Shown in pieces: positions 10,005-20,266 of a stretch of DNA of 64,000 bases. The stretch comes from Rehmannia glutinosa. Lineage: Eukaryota; Streptophyta; Magnoliopsida; Lamiales; Orobanchaceae. The stretch lies in NCBI GenBank assembly GCA_016081115.2, contig CM071928.1:83338477-83402476 (forward strand), read 5' to 3'. Numbering within the stretch: the stretch's first letter is position 1; each line of letters starts with the position of its first letter. The notes under the pieces are model-generated. The model ran no database searches and was not told the origin of the DNA. It saw nothing but the letters and a program-made list of their open reading frames with translations. A program made the position numbers and the translations under genes.

Positions 10005-11005
10005 GATTTGGTTCAAATGAGACCATCCTCCCTAGGTGAGACAGTGTGGACTCATCTTTTCCATTGATCTTAAAAAATGAAGGAATGTGATTAATTCAGT
10101 TTTTTTAATTATTCTCTAATTTTCGCTGATTTTAATAGTAAGATTGTAATTTTGTAATTCAAATTAGTGGTCCCAGCGGATTTTATGGGTTGAAACTGAC
10201 ACTGCCGGATTTTATGGCGGAATTTAAGGAACCTGTTTTCTTTCCAAATATTTTTATTTCTGAAAGATATTTAGGGTTCTTCTCTTTGCATAATTAGACA
10301 TCAAATAATGCATATTTAGTTATTTTGTTGGCATTGTTTTACGAAAACAATACACAATTGAATATAACGTACTACACTGCAGAAATAGGTTCAATATAAT
10401 GTATATTTAGTTATGAAAATGGGATGTTGCTTTTGGAAATTATAAAAATGGGATGTTACATATTGTACTGCATATTTAGTTATTCCACAATGCATAAATA
10501 GTTTCTAGATAATACATAGTTAGTTGATTTTGTTGCATAGTTTATGACGTTGATATCTTTGTACTACATATTAGTTTTTTCTGTTTGCATAGATAGTTTT
10601 CATATAATGCATATTTAGTTGAGTTTTGTTGCATATTTAGTTTTCGAACTCACTGCTCGTTATTTCTCTGTAATATTGCACCAATTTTTCTTGTTTTTTC
10701 TCTGTAATTTTCATGAACTGTAATTTTCGAGTTCTTCACAGTTTTCTTTATTTGCGTTAATGGAGGAATGAGAGAGAGACGTGAGATTGGGGAAATTGGG
10801 AGATGTATGGGAGAGAAAGAGATTTGATTCCATTTTTGTAACTAACTTGTTATGTTATTTTACCCTACTATCCTTATATTGATTAAATTAATATTTTAAT
10901 ATATTTTTATCCATTAAATCATACCCATTGATTAATAGTGGGGGATGGTTGAGATTAGTCCATTATCTCTCACCTAGAGATATGGTCTCACTTGATCCTC
11001 CCCCT
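10005..11005. mobile_element. 1-kb TIR element, copy 1
   Basis: The left end (GAGACCATCCTCCCTAGGTG) is the approximate inverse of the right end (TCTCACCTAGAGATATGGTC). This gives imperfect TIRs of about 45 bp. It lies within an (AT)n tract, so a TSD cannot be told apart from the microsatellite. A second copy is at 62298-63311 with the same interior, which is full of repeated GCATATTTAGTT motifs. No coding capacity. Superfamily not assigned. Confidence 0.65.
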
Positions 11006-12111
11006 ATATATATATATACATATATATATTATTAAATAATATACATATAGATTAATTTTAAATACTAAAGTTTAGTCTTTCAATATTTATCTTTTTATTG
11101 ATTTAGTCCCCAACATTAATTACCCCAAAAATGAAATGTCTAGCTCCGCGCATTGGTTAACTAGCCCACAAATTACTTGTATTACGTACGTTATATATCA
11201 TATACTATGAAGACATATATTTTATTAGAAAAACATTACTACCCAACACATTTGTAAAAATCTACTTTTAATTTCTTTTAAATAAAAAATATGTTTCAAA
11301 CATTAAAATCAATATTTAATGCAACTGACCAAATTATATTTAGGTATGTTTACACAAGAATCCATCCAAAAATAAATCCAATTTCATATAAAGTCTCATG
11401 AAACTTCTGGATGGTACCAATTAATTATGCAACTTTAATTGATTTATTAATGCATGTTTAATCAAGGAATATGAACTTCAAAACACTAACGTTATAATCC
11501 AATGGGGTAAATTGCAAATTTAGTCTTTATGTTATGGATATTTGCAATTTTAGCCATGTAACTTATATTTACTGTTTTGGCTCTAGATTGTTTTACTTTT
11601 ATTGTTTTTTTTTTTTGAGAAAAATTATTAATGGATGTTGAATCAAGGGATATGAACTTGAAAGCACTAACGTTATCCATTGGGGTAAATTGCAAATTTA
11701 GTCACATTTGCAATTTTAGCCATTTAATTTATAAAATTGCAGTTCTGGTACTCCTAGATTTTTTTACTTTTATTGTTAAAAAGAATTTTATGCCTTGTAT
11801 CTTTTAGAAGCTCGCAATTATAATTTCATATCTTTCTGGGATTGACAATTTTGAATAGATCCTTTGTATAAAATGGGATAATATATATTGGTAATCCCAA
11901 TATATATATTAATCCTTCTTTATTTTCATGTTAATCTATCTTCATAATTTGAAGATATATAATGCCTGTAAAAAAGCATCTCAAGCATTCATTCGGATCC
12001 CGTATGGTTTAGAAATTCTCCCCACCACAAATTAATTATATAAATTTAATAAATTATTCTTAAATTTTTTTATAAACATAGGTTATGATTTTGTGCAAAG
12101 ACTTAGTCAAG
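11006..12111. other. AT-rich spacer with a local tandem duplication
   Basis: No gene seen. 11444-11626 and 11627-11805 are two copies of an approximately 180-bp unit (both contain ATATGAACTT, CACTAACGTTAT and GGGGTAAATTGC blocks), diverged by point changes and small indels. Confidence 0.55.
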
Positions 12112-12116
12112 TAAAC

Positions 12117-12753
12117 TATAACGACCCAATTTTATTAAATTAAAGTACTCTAAAAATATTATTAAAAAAACACAAATTTATAAATTAAAGTGATCCCAAT
12201 AATTATCAAAAAGTTAATTTAGAATTTTTAATTATTAAGAAAGAATAATAATAGTAGTAGTAATAATAATAATATTACATCTTCTAAATTAAATATCCAA
12301 CAATTATTACAAGCATAAACCAGAAAAAAAAATTAATGACATAAATCCAAAATTCAGTCTGCTCATAATTATTTAAAAAATATATATAACATGATTTATT
12401 CCGCCATCCACAACATCATATCTTCAGCCGAATTCCTCAACCTGAAAGTCATGATAATAATAGGGGTGAGCTTCATCTCGCTCAGTAGGGATATATCTGT
12501 CAATATTTAATATAACATGAAAAGCATTCATATAATTACAACAGTAAATTCATTAATTTCTTCTTTTTCCTCTTTTTCCTCTGACTGGCCAGTTCCTGCA
12601 TATAGCATTGCGGGTTCACCCCGAAGATACGTTTGATCCCGGACCCTTTTCATGGCCCCTAGCTTATATGAATTTATTTCCTCTTGACATATATTGTAAT
12701 CAATGAAGTATAATCATGGAACATTAAACAAAGACAAATAATATAGAAATCCC
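12117..12753 (-). mobile_element. Ty3 solo LTR, left part (split by the Sirevirus-like element)
   Basis: Homologous to the Ty3 LTRs at 49151-50171 and 54042-55056. The sense strand is minus, since in the sense direction it ends in GGGTCGTTATA, like plant Ty3 LTRs that end just before the PBS. Preceded by TAAAC (12112-12116). The matching right part is 20267-20552, followed by the same TAAAC, a 5-bp target duplication. No internal Ty3 sequence lies between the two parts except the later insertion, so this is a solo LTR left by LTR-LTR recombination. Confidence 0.8.
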
Positions 12754-12935
12754 TGTTTGATATATGTTTTTATCTTGATTTTGATGATTTTGTTCAAACA
12801 AGTTTTTACACCAAAACAATGTTTAAAAATGTTGTCCAAATACTCTCGATTGTTTTAAAAAAAAATCACTAATTTTTCGGAGTATTTCTTGAAGTTTATT
12901 TTTTGATAAGAATTGGACAACACTTCCGTTTCGCG

Positions 12936-13180
12936 TTGGACCGGTCGCCTTATAGGGCAACCTGTGCCTGGAGATGTGTTTTGATACAGAAAATGTGATG
13001 GGAGTAAAATAGAAGAGGTCGACCGGCGTCGACCGGTGGCTGTCGACCGGTCGACACCCCTGTCGACCGGTGCCTGGGATTTTTTTTCTGAAACAGAACG
13101 CTCTGAACTCCATTTTGGCTTTGGTCGACCGGCTGGGCATAGGGTCGACCAGTCGGACCCCCCGTCGACCGGTCGCCCTG
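12936..13180 (+). repeat. GTCGACCGGTCGAC palindrome cluster in LTR U3
   Basis: At least seven matches to the core GACCGG within about 240 bp, including a perfect 14-bp palindrome GTCGACCGGTCGAC at 13042-13055. Equivalent clusters are in the LTR copy at about 2690-2905 and, badly degraded, in the 3' LTR at about 19090-19345. Related GGTCGACC motifs stand upstream of the second ORF (16126-16200). Sireviruses are reported to have conserved CCGG-centred palindromes in their LTRs, possibly regulatory; a role here is inferred. Confidence 0.7.
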
Positions 13181-13393
13181 TGTAAAAATGTGTTCTTATT
13201 TTCGAGACGTCGTTTTTGTGCGTGACCAAACCTGTCGCTCTAATATTTTGACAAAAATTCTAAACGTTGTGCAGCAGACAACTTTTCCCTAAATTATGGT
13301 TTTGATTTCTAACAGCTATAATCTTGATTTTAATTGCAATTGTTTTGTAGAAATCAGTTCCCAAGAGGAGCCTATCAATGATCAATCATCTCC

Positions 13394-13401
13394 TATAAAT
13401 A
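13394..13401 (+). promoter_or_regulatory. TATA box of the 5' LTR promoter
   Basis: TATAAATA in a CTCC-TATAAATA-GG context. Transcription would start about 30 bases downstream, near 13425, giving a leader of roughly 760 nt to the gag ATG. The same box is present in the third LTR copy (minus strand, 2541-2534) but is TAGAAATA in the 3' LTR (19550-19557). Confidence 0.65.
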
Positions 13402-13624
13402 TAGGAAGATTTGAAGCAACACAATAAGAGAGAAAACTACAACACAACAAGATACACTCAAGCAAACATTATTTGTTCTTCATTGTTATTATTCTTGTTG
13501 TAATAGCCTATGGTCTTTCACTTTCACATCTTGAGGTCTAGGCTTATTTCTTGATTACACTTGCACTCAAATTTGTATCATTCATTATCGAGTTGTAATC
13601 TTGAATTTTTAGGTTATCATTCAA

Positions 13625-13896
13625 CACAAGATATCCTTGTGAGTGTTCTTGTGGTAAGAACACACTTGGATGATCTAGGTGTTAGGTGCAAGAAGATTGT
13701 GGTGATCTTCTTATTGAGGTGTTGAAGAATTTGGTATTCTTCAAGGTTGAAGATTGTGGTAATCTTCATAAGGTGCCGTTGAGGATTGTGGTAATCTTCA
13801 AGGGAGATTGTGGTAATCTCCAAGGTGGTGTTGAAGAAGAGTGTGGTGCTCTTCAAGGTGATGTTGTAAGGTGTTGTATTAATTTTGGTAATTAAT
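13625..13896 (+). other. Array of nine short hairpins with a shared TGGT loop
   Basis: Nine consecutive perfect or near-perfect stem-loops at 13625-13641, 13643-13663, 13690-13712, 13722-13744, 13748-13768, 13779-13801, 13803-13821, 13836-13854 and 13878-13896. Apart from the first, all have the loop GTGGT or TTGGT (in two cases flanked by a T-G wobble). Stems of 6-9 bp differ in sequence, for example GTGTTCTT, TTGAAGAAT, TGAAGATT, GGAGATT and ATTAATT, each matched by its complement. In an RNA starting near 13425 they would sit in the 5' leader. The same array is at 19781-20052 and, antisense, at 2045-2316. Function unknown. Confidence 0.8.
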
Positions 13897-14114
13897 AAAA
13901 TCTTTTTTCTTTTTGAAATCCATCCCGGAGATACTGGGGTGGTAGAGGATTAGGCCCTAGATGGGCTGAACCTCTATAAATCGACGCGTGTTATTTACTT
14001 CCCGCACATTCATTATTGTCTTGGCTTGTTTAATTCAAAAAAGAGGGCTAAATCGAGAAAATGGAGATAATCTATTCACCCCCCTAGATTATCGTAGCCG
14101 CTTGGACTTACAAG

Positions 14115-14127
14115 TGGTATCAAAGTC
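14115..14127 (+). other. Primer-binding site (initiator tRNA-Met type)
   Basis: TGGTATCAAAGTC, two bases after the LTR end, matches the usual plant TGGTATCAGAGC primer site with two substitutions. It primes minus-strand DNA synthesis. Confidence 0.8.
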
Positions 14128-14182
14128 AAACTCTTTGGCAAGCTCGTTCCACGTCGCGAGTAAAGAGGAACGATCATCGGCT

Positions 14183-15333
14183 ATGAATGAAGTATACCTT
14201 ACCGGCGCCTCCACCACCAAGCCACCACTATTTGATTCCAAAAATTATACATTTTTTAAAGAAAGAATGGAATGTTATCTATAAGGTTGCGGGTTCGATA
14301 TTTGGAACATGGTCATTAATGAAGAATCCATTCCGATGATGGACACACCACACACCTCCAAAGGCCTCAAAGAGTTTAATGATGAAGAGAAAAAAATCAT
14401 CTCCTTAAATGGTAAAGCTCTTAATATTTTGTATTGTTCACTTACCATTTTGGAATATGATCATATTGTAGGAATTAAATCAACACATGAAGTATGGAGA
14501 AAATTAGAAGAAGTATATGCAAATGAAAGGAGTCACTCAAAAGCATCTACTTCTCAATTGGATACAACATCAAATGCAACAACTTGGGATGAGCTTCCTC
14601 AACCTCCGACGATGATGAAGACGAACGTTGTCTTATGGGCTTCGAAGAAAACGAGGTAAGTTCTAAACCTTCTACTTCCTATGATAATAATGATTATAGT
14701 GATTTGCAAAATGATTTTGATAAGCTTCAAAATGAATTCCAAAGCTTACTTGTTAAATACAAAAATTTGAAAAAGGAATTCAATGTTTTGAAAAATGATA
14801 AGGATAGTTTATTTACTTCCTATGAATCACTATCATGTGCTCACACCACCACACTTGATAAGGTTAGAAACATTGAAAAAGAAAATAGTACTCTTGTTGA
14901 GAATATTAATTGCATGAAAAAGGATTTATCAAAATCCAACTTGAGTACCGATAAAATGACCGATATTGTTGATGTTCATAGTTGTGATAAATTGAAACAA
15001 GGACTTGATCATAAGCCTAGTGTTGTTAATTATGTGAAAATAAATCAAGTCCCTGTGCATGTTGGTCATTATGCTCCAAAAAATATTACTTGCTTCCATT
15101 GTGGTAAAAAGGCTCATACGGTAAATACTTGTCGGGCTAGAAATAGCTCTAATTATTATTGGAGACCTAAAAGTCTCAAAGCTAATCCCAAAGGACCTAA
15201 ACACTTGAGGGTACCACAAAACAATGTCATATTAGGTACCCGGTGGAATAATATTCAAAAGAAACTTCATAACGCCAAGGAGACATCAAATGGCCGTCTC
15301 GTTCAATCAAAGGAGAAGACATCACCACAATGA
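14183..15333 (+). pseudogene. gag of the Sirevirus-like element (broken)
   Basis: Starts at the ATG 14183-14185, the first in-frame ATG after the PBS. It encodes a capsid-type N-terminal domain (ERMECYL, KIISLNGKALNIL and HEVWRKLEE blocks), a long Leu/Lys/Asn-rich coiled coil (about 14700-14990), and a CCHC zinc knuckle, CFHCGKKAHTVNTC, at 15091-15132 that would bind RNA. It is broken by a TAA at 14282-14284 (CAA-type Gln codon in the copy at 1087) and by a frameshift between about 14570 and 14600, after which the frame beginning near 14590 carries on to 15333. A particle made from it is not expected without repair. Confidence 0.85.
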
Positions 15334-15487
15334 ATTTCCAAGAGAAAGACACTTTCAACAATGGGAAGGCCACAATGCTTGGAGATGGAGCAATTGGAGA
15401 AGCTATCATCAACAAGATGATTTTCATAGAGGAAGATACCATCAACAACGGGAAAGATATAACCCATGGAAATGGCGTAATTGGTAA
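15290..15487 (+). other. Short low-complexity ORF overlapping the gag end
   Basis: A 65-codon ATG-started frame, rich in Arg, His, Gln and Trp, with a twofold internal repeat (WRWSNWRSYHQQ-like, then YHQQ and WKWRNW). It may be a frameshifted C-terminal continuation of gag rather than a gene. No family recognised. Confidence 0.3.
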
Positions 15488-16367
15488 ACCGTATCTCCTC
15501 ATTTAAATATGCATCTTATTTTGTTATTATGCATGTTTTTAACTGTGCCTAAATTTTTGAAATGAGTTTTCAAATTTTTTGTTAAAAAATTAAGGTCTTC
15601 ATTATATATTTAATTTGCGTCTTTAAAATCTTTTGAAAAAGAGACCTTGAATGATGTTTTTAAAACTCTTGTGCATTTAATATGACTATTGTGATGGATT
15701 TTTATGGCATAAGCTCATTTGTGATATCTCTTATTATTTTTTTCCTATACTTGTATCATATTGTTTTGTGCAAGATTTGTTTTAAGAAATTGTGTAGGAC
15801 TTATATATTTTCATCAATGGTTATTCACTCATTTGACAAGTAATCCTTAAACTATCGAGGTACGTTCACTCGTATTATTCCTAGAATTCGATGTTTTTCA
15901 TGTCATAATCATGCACTTATTCTTCAAACTATTTCATTGCATTTCTCTTAAGTGCCATTAAATGGATTTGCCGATTTTTTTAAAGGAGCACTTTTCAAAA
16001 TCCGTTTTAATCGAGTCTCTTGTTTTTTATTGGCTCGTAAAAATTGGATATATTTCATATTTGCGCGTTTGCGCGTTTTTAAAACGATTGGGGTTCGAAT
16101 TGTATTTTTATAATAAACTGGTACCCAGGAGTAGATACCGGTTGACCAGGGGGTCGACCGATCGACAACACTGGTCGACGCCCCGGTCGACTGGGTGAGT
16201 ACAGACGGGCAGATCATTTTTAAAACAGGGGACTGTCATTTTTCATTTCCATCTTTTAAAACTTCGAACCCTAGCTACAATTCTCTCCAAAATTTTCACT
16301 AAATCTCTCATTATCTCTCAAATTATTCCATTTTTGAGTTCATATCACTCAAATTCATCTTGTTTTC
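15488..16367 (+). other. Non-coding interior of the Sirevirus-like element where pol would be expected
   Basis: No protease, integrase, reverse transcriptase or RNase H motif in any frame. GGTCGACC-type palindromic motifs cluster at 16126-16200, about 170 bp before the second ORF, and resemble the LTR palindromes. Confidence 0.65.
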
Positions 16368-17755
16368 ATGGCACCCCGTCAATTCACCGGATGAAATCCA
16401 CTAAAGAGGAGAAAAAAGCGAAGAGGAGAATCTTCTTCTAATCCCCAATAAGATGATGTTCCACAAAGAGATAATCGAAATCGGCTTACGGAAGAGGAGA
16501 TTGTTGAATTGAGAGCCGGGATTTCAAAATCAATTATTCATTGGGACTCAAGCAAGTTGTCACTTCTTTCCGAGCCTCCCTCTAGTGCTAATCGATTTCG
16601 ATTCTTGAATAAACTTGCGGAGGAGCATTATGAAAATATTGGATTGAATGACAAGAAAATTGCTTGCACTCGTATGGTTCAATTTTTAGCATTTCATGAT
16701 GAATATTCGGAAATTAGGGCTTACTTTGAAATTCAAGGTTGGGTATCATTATGGGATAATCCGTGTTTACATTATGATGACGAGCTTATAAAACTCTTTA
16801 TGCAAATATGTGGATTGTTGATGCTACGGAAGATAATCTTATGGAACTTCACACATTCGTTAATGGTAGGCATTTTTCTTGGATATTGGCCGATATTTGT
16901 AATCATTTTAATGTGCCGAATGATGGAGTTATTAATGTGGATTGCACTCATTGGGATGATGATCTTTTTGGTGTTTCACTAGATGAGGTGAAAACATTTT
17001 TAGGAGTGTTTTCGGAAGTAACTTTCTCGGCAATGCCGCCAAATTATCGAATTGTGTCTATTATTTGCTCCTATTGTGTATGTGGTAAAGAAGTGAAACT
17101 TCCGAGTAATCTCGAACTTTTTCTTACTTATAAGATTATCCGAGGAGAAAGGGTAAATTATGCGGCTATATTTGTGTATTGTTTGTCGGAATCAAGAAGG
17201 CTTACTAAGAAGAAATATACATTGGGGAACTTGATTTGCCGATTACTATACCTATCGGGCTATCCAGAAAATGAGATGAATACTGAAATTCGTTACAATA
17301 ATTATGATAATGACAACATTCTACAAATGGTAAGAATGAGACGAACTCTACCACGGGTTCCCACTAAAGTCGCTAGGGGACGTGCTCGAAATCCACCACA
17401 ACCTCGGGATGACTTCTTTAATGACAATGAGGTTGAAAATATTGAAAGAGTTAATGTTGAAGAACAAGAAGAGGAACAAGAAGATAGGGAAGAAGAGAAT
17501 GTAGGAAATGAGGAAGAGCACTTTAACGAAGGAGACGATGGATAAGATGAAAATGAACCGAATGTTGAGGATTTGAGTCTCAAAGAGAGAATGGAGAAGG
17601 TGGAAAGAGAGACATTTAGAGATGTTGCATCTCTTAGAAAAGAACTACGGGAAGTGAAGGAAGAAAACGCAAAATTGAAGAGCAAAATGGGGAAATTTAA
17701 GAACTTCATCAAAGAGCTTCTCCATGCGGCTTGCTTCTCTTCGGATGAGGATTGA
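16368..17755 (+). pseudogene. Second ORF: putative plant transposon protein domain, with acidic and coiled-coil C-terminus
   Basis: Begins at ATG 16368 (MAPRQFTG), with a short basic N-terminus. A globular region of about 280 residues resembles the putative plant transposon protein family (Transposase_32 type), judged from the HFNVPNDG and similar blocks. An Asp/Glu-rich stretch (about 17400-17570) and a Lys/Glu-rich coiled coil ending at 17755 follow. In-frame stops at 16392-16394, 16449-16451 and 17543-17545, plus a one-base loss near 16799, inactivate it. It occupies the position of the extra (env-like) ORF of Sireviruses, downstream of where pol should be. Its biochemical role is unknown, and the family call is from memory of the pattern. 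Confidence 0.55.
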
Positions 17756-18474
17756 TGTCCCTACCCTGTGTTTATCTTATTGTCTTTGCAATTTTTACAT
17801 TGTCTTTGATGTATTGAATTTTTATGAACTATCTTGTTCAACTCTATTGCACTAATGAGATTTGCTTGTTTTTCTTAAAGGGGATGAACTAACAAGAATG
17901 CTAGTAGCTTTTGATTGTTGTGGTATTGGCCTTGATGGAGTATTTGATGGTAAAAATACTCTAATTTATGGCAATTGTTTGATATCTTGGATAAAAGGTT
18001 AAAGTACTTGATGGTAAAAATGCTTCTTTTTAAATTTACTTGATGTCATTTGTAATGCCTTGATCATTTATCTAAATTGGGTTGAACCCTTGAGAATATG
18101 TCTCTTTATTGATATTGTTGGATAACATTGGTTGAATGATGTGTTGTGCAAAATAGGATGATTTTGGCTTGGCAAAATCTTTCAAAGGGCTACACATTTT
18201 CTTTTATACTTGATGCCCGCTAAGTGTTCGATAAAATATTTCTAAGGAAAACTCATCACTCACATGACTCTCTCAATTTCAAATGTCTTATATATTTATC
18301 GAGATCATGTTTCGCTACTTAAATGAGCTTTCACAAGTTTTTACAAGTATTTTTGACCAACTCTTCCCTTTGCTTTTGGAACTCTAAGCTTAATGATCTA
18401 TTGCTCGATAAATTGCGCACTTTGACATGGATACATGATGTTTCTATCGTGCTAACATTCTTTTTGATGATTCC
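17756..18474 (+). other. Non-coding 3' interior of the Sirevirus-like element
   Basis: No gene seen between the second ORF and the PPT-like tracts. GGTAAAAATACT and ACTTGATGGTAAAAATGC show a short local repetition near 17945-18020. Confidence 0.5.
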
Positions 18475-18905
18475 AAAGGGGGAGAAACATGTTATAAGCT
18501 CATTAGCTTATAAAAGCTAATAAAAGCTCGCTATAAAAGCCAAAAGTTGTGGATTATACTTAGTCCATTTGATGTATGATGGACTCACTTTCATGACTAA
18601 TGATGTTTTGTTGACAGGGGGAGCTTATAAGCTCTTGATACTTAAGCTCAATATGTAAAAGCGGAGCTTTTAGCTTTTGGTTGATTACATGTTTCTTATT
18701 CTCGATGTGTTTGTTAATAGGGGGAGCTTGTGCTAATATTTGGAAAATATTTACTCCCTTATTTGGTTGCTATTTTATTTTGGAAAATTGGTCGCTTCTA
18801 AACGGTCAAATGTTTTTACCGAAAAATCGTTTTTTGATTTTAAAAATTCGACCTCTCAATATTTCTAAAATTATTTTGGTTTGTAATCATCAAAAAGGGG
18901 GAGAT
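18475..18905 (+). repeat. Multiple polypurine tracts before the 3' LTR
   Basis: Four GGGGGAG tracts: 18475-18487, 18614-18624, about 18717-18726, and 18892-18905. The last (AAAAAGGGGGAGAT) adjoins the 3' LTR and is the functional PPT position that primes plus-strand synthesis. Repeated PPT-like tracts upstream of the 3' LTR are a reported hallmark of Sireviruses. Confidence 0.75.
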
Positions 18906-20266
18906 TGTTTGATATATGTTTTTATCTTGATTTTGATGATTTTGTTCAAAGGAGTTTTTACACCAAAACAATGTTTAAAAATATTGTCCAAATACTCTCG
19001 ATTGTTTTAAAATGTTTTCACTAATTTTTCGGAGTATTTCTTGAAGTTTATTTTTCGATAAAAATTGGACAACACTTCCGTTTCGCGTTAGACCGGTCAC
19101 CGTATAGGGCAACCCGTGCTTGGAGATGTGTTTTGATACAGAAAATGCGATGGGAGTAAAATAGAAGAGTCGGCCGTCGCCGACCAGGGCATCGGCCGTG
19201 GCGTCGCCGTCAGCCCGACACCCCTGTCGGCCGGTGCACTGGGATTTCTTTTTCAAAGCGAACGCTCGAACTCCATTTTTGGCTTTGGTCGCCATTTGGG
19301 CATAGGGTCGACGGTGGTTCGGCCGTCGGCCGCCGCGCCTGTAAAAATGTGTTCTTATTTTCAAATGTCTATTTGTCTTGCGATTAAGTCGCCGCCTAAT
19401 ATTTTGAAAAAAATTCTAACCGTTGTGCAGCAGACATATTTTCCCTAAATTATGGGGTTGATTTCTAACAGCTATAATCTTGATTTTAATTGCAATTTTT
19501 TTGTAGAAATCAGTTCCCAAGAGGAGCCTATCAATGATCAATCATCTCCTAGAAATAGAGGAAGATTTGAAGCAACACAATAAGAGAGAAAACTACAACA
19601 CAACAAGATACACTCAAGCAAACATTATTTGATCTTCATTGTTATTATTCTTGTTGTAATAGCCTAAGGTCTTTCACTTTCACATCTTGAGGTCTATGCT
19701 TATTTCTTGATTACACTTGCACTCAAATTTGTATCATTCTTTATCAAGTTGCAATCTTGAATTTTTGGGTTATCATTAAACACAAGATATCGTTGTGAGT
19801 GTTTTTGTGGTAAGAACACACTTGGATGATCTAGGTGTTAGGTGCAAGAAGATTGTGGTGATCTTCTTATTGAGGTGTTGAAGAATTTGGTATTCTTCAA
19901 GGTTGAAGATTGTGGTAATCTTCACAAGGTGCCGTTGAGGATTGTGGTAATCTTCAAGGGAGATTGTGGTAATCTCCAAGGTGGTGTTGAAGAAGAGTGT
20001 GGTGCTTTTCAAGGTGATGTTGTAAGGTGTTGTATTAATTTTGGTAATTAATAAAATCTTTTTTATTTTTGAAATTCATCCCGGAGATACTGGGGTGGTA
20101 GAGGATTAGGCCCTAGGTGGGTTGAACCTCTATAAATCGACGCGTGTTATTTACTTCTCGCACCTTCATTATTGTCTTGGCCTGTTTAATTCGAAAAAGA
20201 GGGCTAAATCAAGAAAATTGAGATAATTTATTCACCCCCCTCTAGATTATCGTAGTCGTTTGGACT
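18906..20266 (+). repeat. 3' LTR of the Sirevirus-like element
   Basis: Aligns with the 5' LTR along its length. AT-rich parts are nearly identical, but the GC-rich patch at about 19160-19345 is heavily altered. The TATA box is TAGAAATA (19550-19557), so this copy probably cannot drive outward transcription. The hairpin array is kept (19781-20052), with C-to-T changes that mostly leave wobble pairs. It ends GGACT directly before the TSD, about four bases short of the 5' LTR end. Confidence 0.85.

Larger units (their letters stand above)
12754..14112 (+). repeat. 5' LTR of the Sirevirus-like element
   Basis: Begins TGTTTGATATATG and ends TTACA, two bases before the PBS. U3 holds GTCGACCGGTCGAC-type palindromes (about 12936-13180). 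A TATA box lies at 13394-13401, and the hairpin array (13625-13896) follows in the predicted transcribed leader. Confidence 0.88.
12754..20266 (+). mobile_element. Sirevirus-like non-autonomous Copia element (7.5 kb)
   Basis: Two direct LTRs of about 1.36 kb (12754-14112 and 18906-20266) enclose a PBS, a gag, a second ORF and a polypurine tract. The 5-bp TSD ATCCC is at 12749-12753 and 20267-20271. Rejoining the flanks restores a Ty3 LTR seen elsewhere in the window. The long gag with coiled coil and CCHC knuckle, several PPT-like tracts before the 3' LTR and palindromes in the LTR are features reported for Sireviruses. No protease, integrase or reverse transcriptase is present, so a helper element would have to supply them. 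Both ORFs are broken. Confidence 0.85.

Noticed and set aside
13617..13856. Conserved antisense 79-codon ORF in all three Sirevirus-like LTRs (also 2085-2324 on +, 19776-20012 on -)
   Set aside because: It is the reverse reading of the hairpin array. Its repeated ITTI-like residues follow from the repeated GTGGTAATC motifs, and the pattern of change keeps base pairing rather than codons.
13625..13896. Possible CRISPR-like repeat array
   Set aside because: Units are palindromes of unequal spacing inside a plant LTR, with no spacers and no cas genes.
13970..13985. Second TATA-like box (CTATAAATCGACGCG) near the 5' LTR end as main promoter
   Set aside because: It is too close to the LTR end and PBS to leave an R region. 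The box at 13394 has the better position, though a minor start cannot be excluded.
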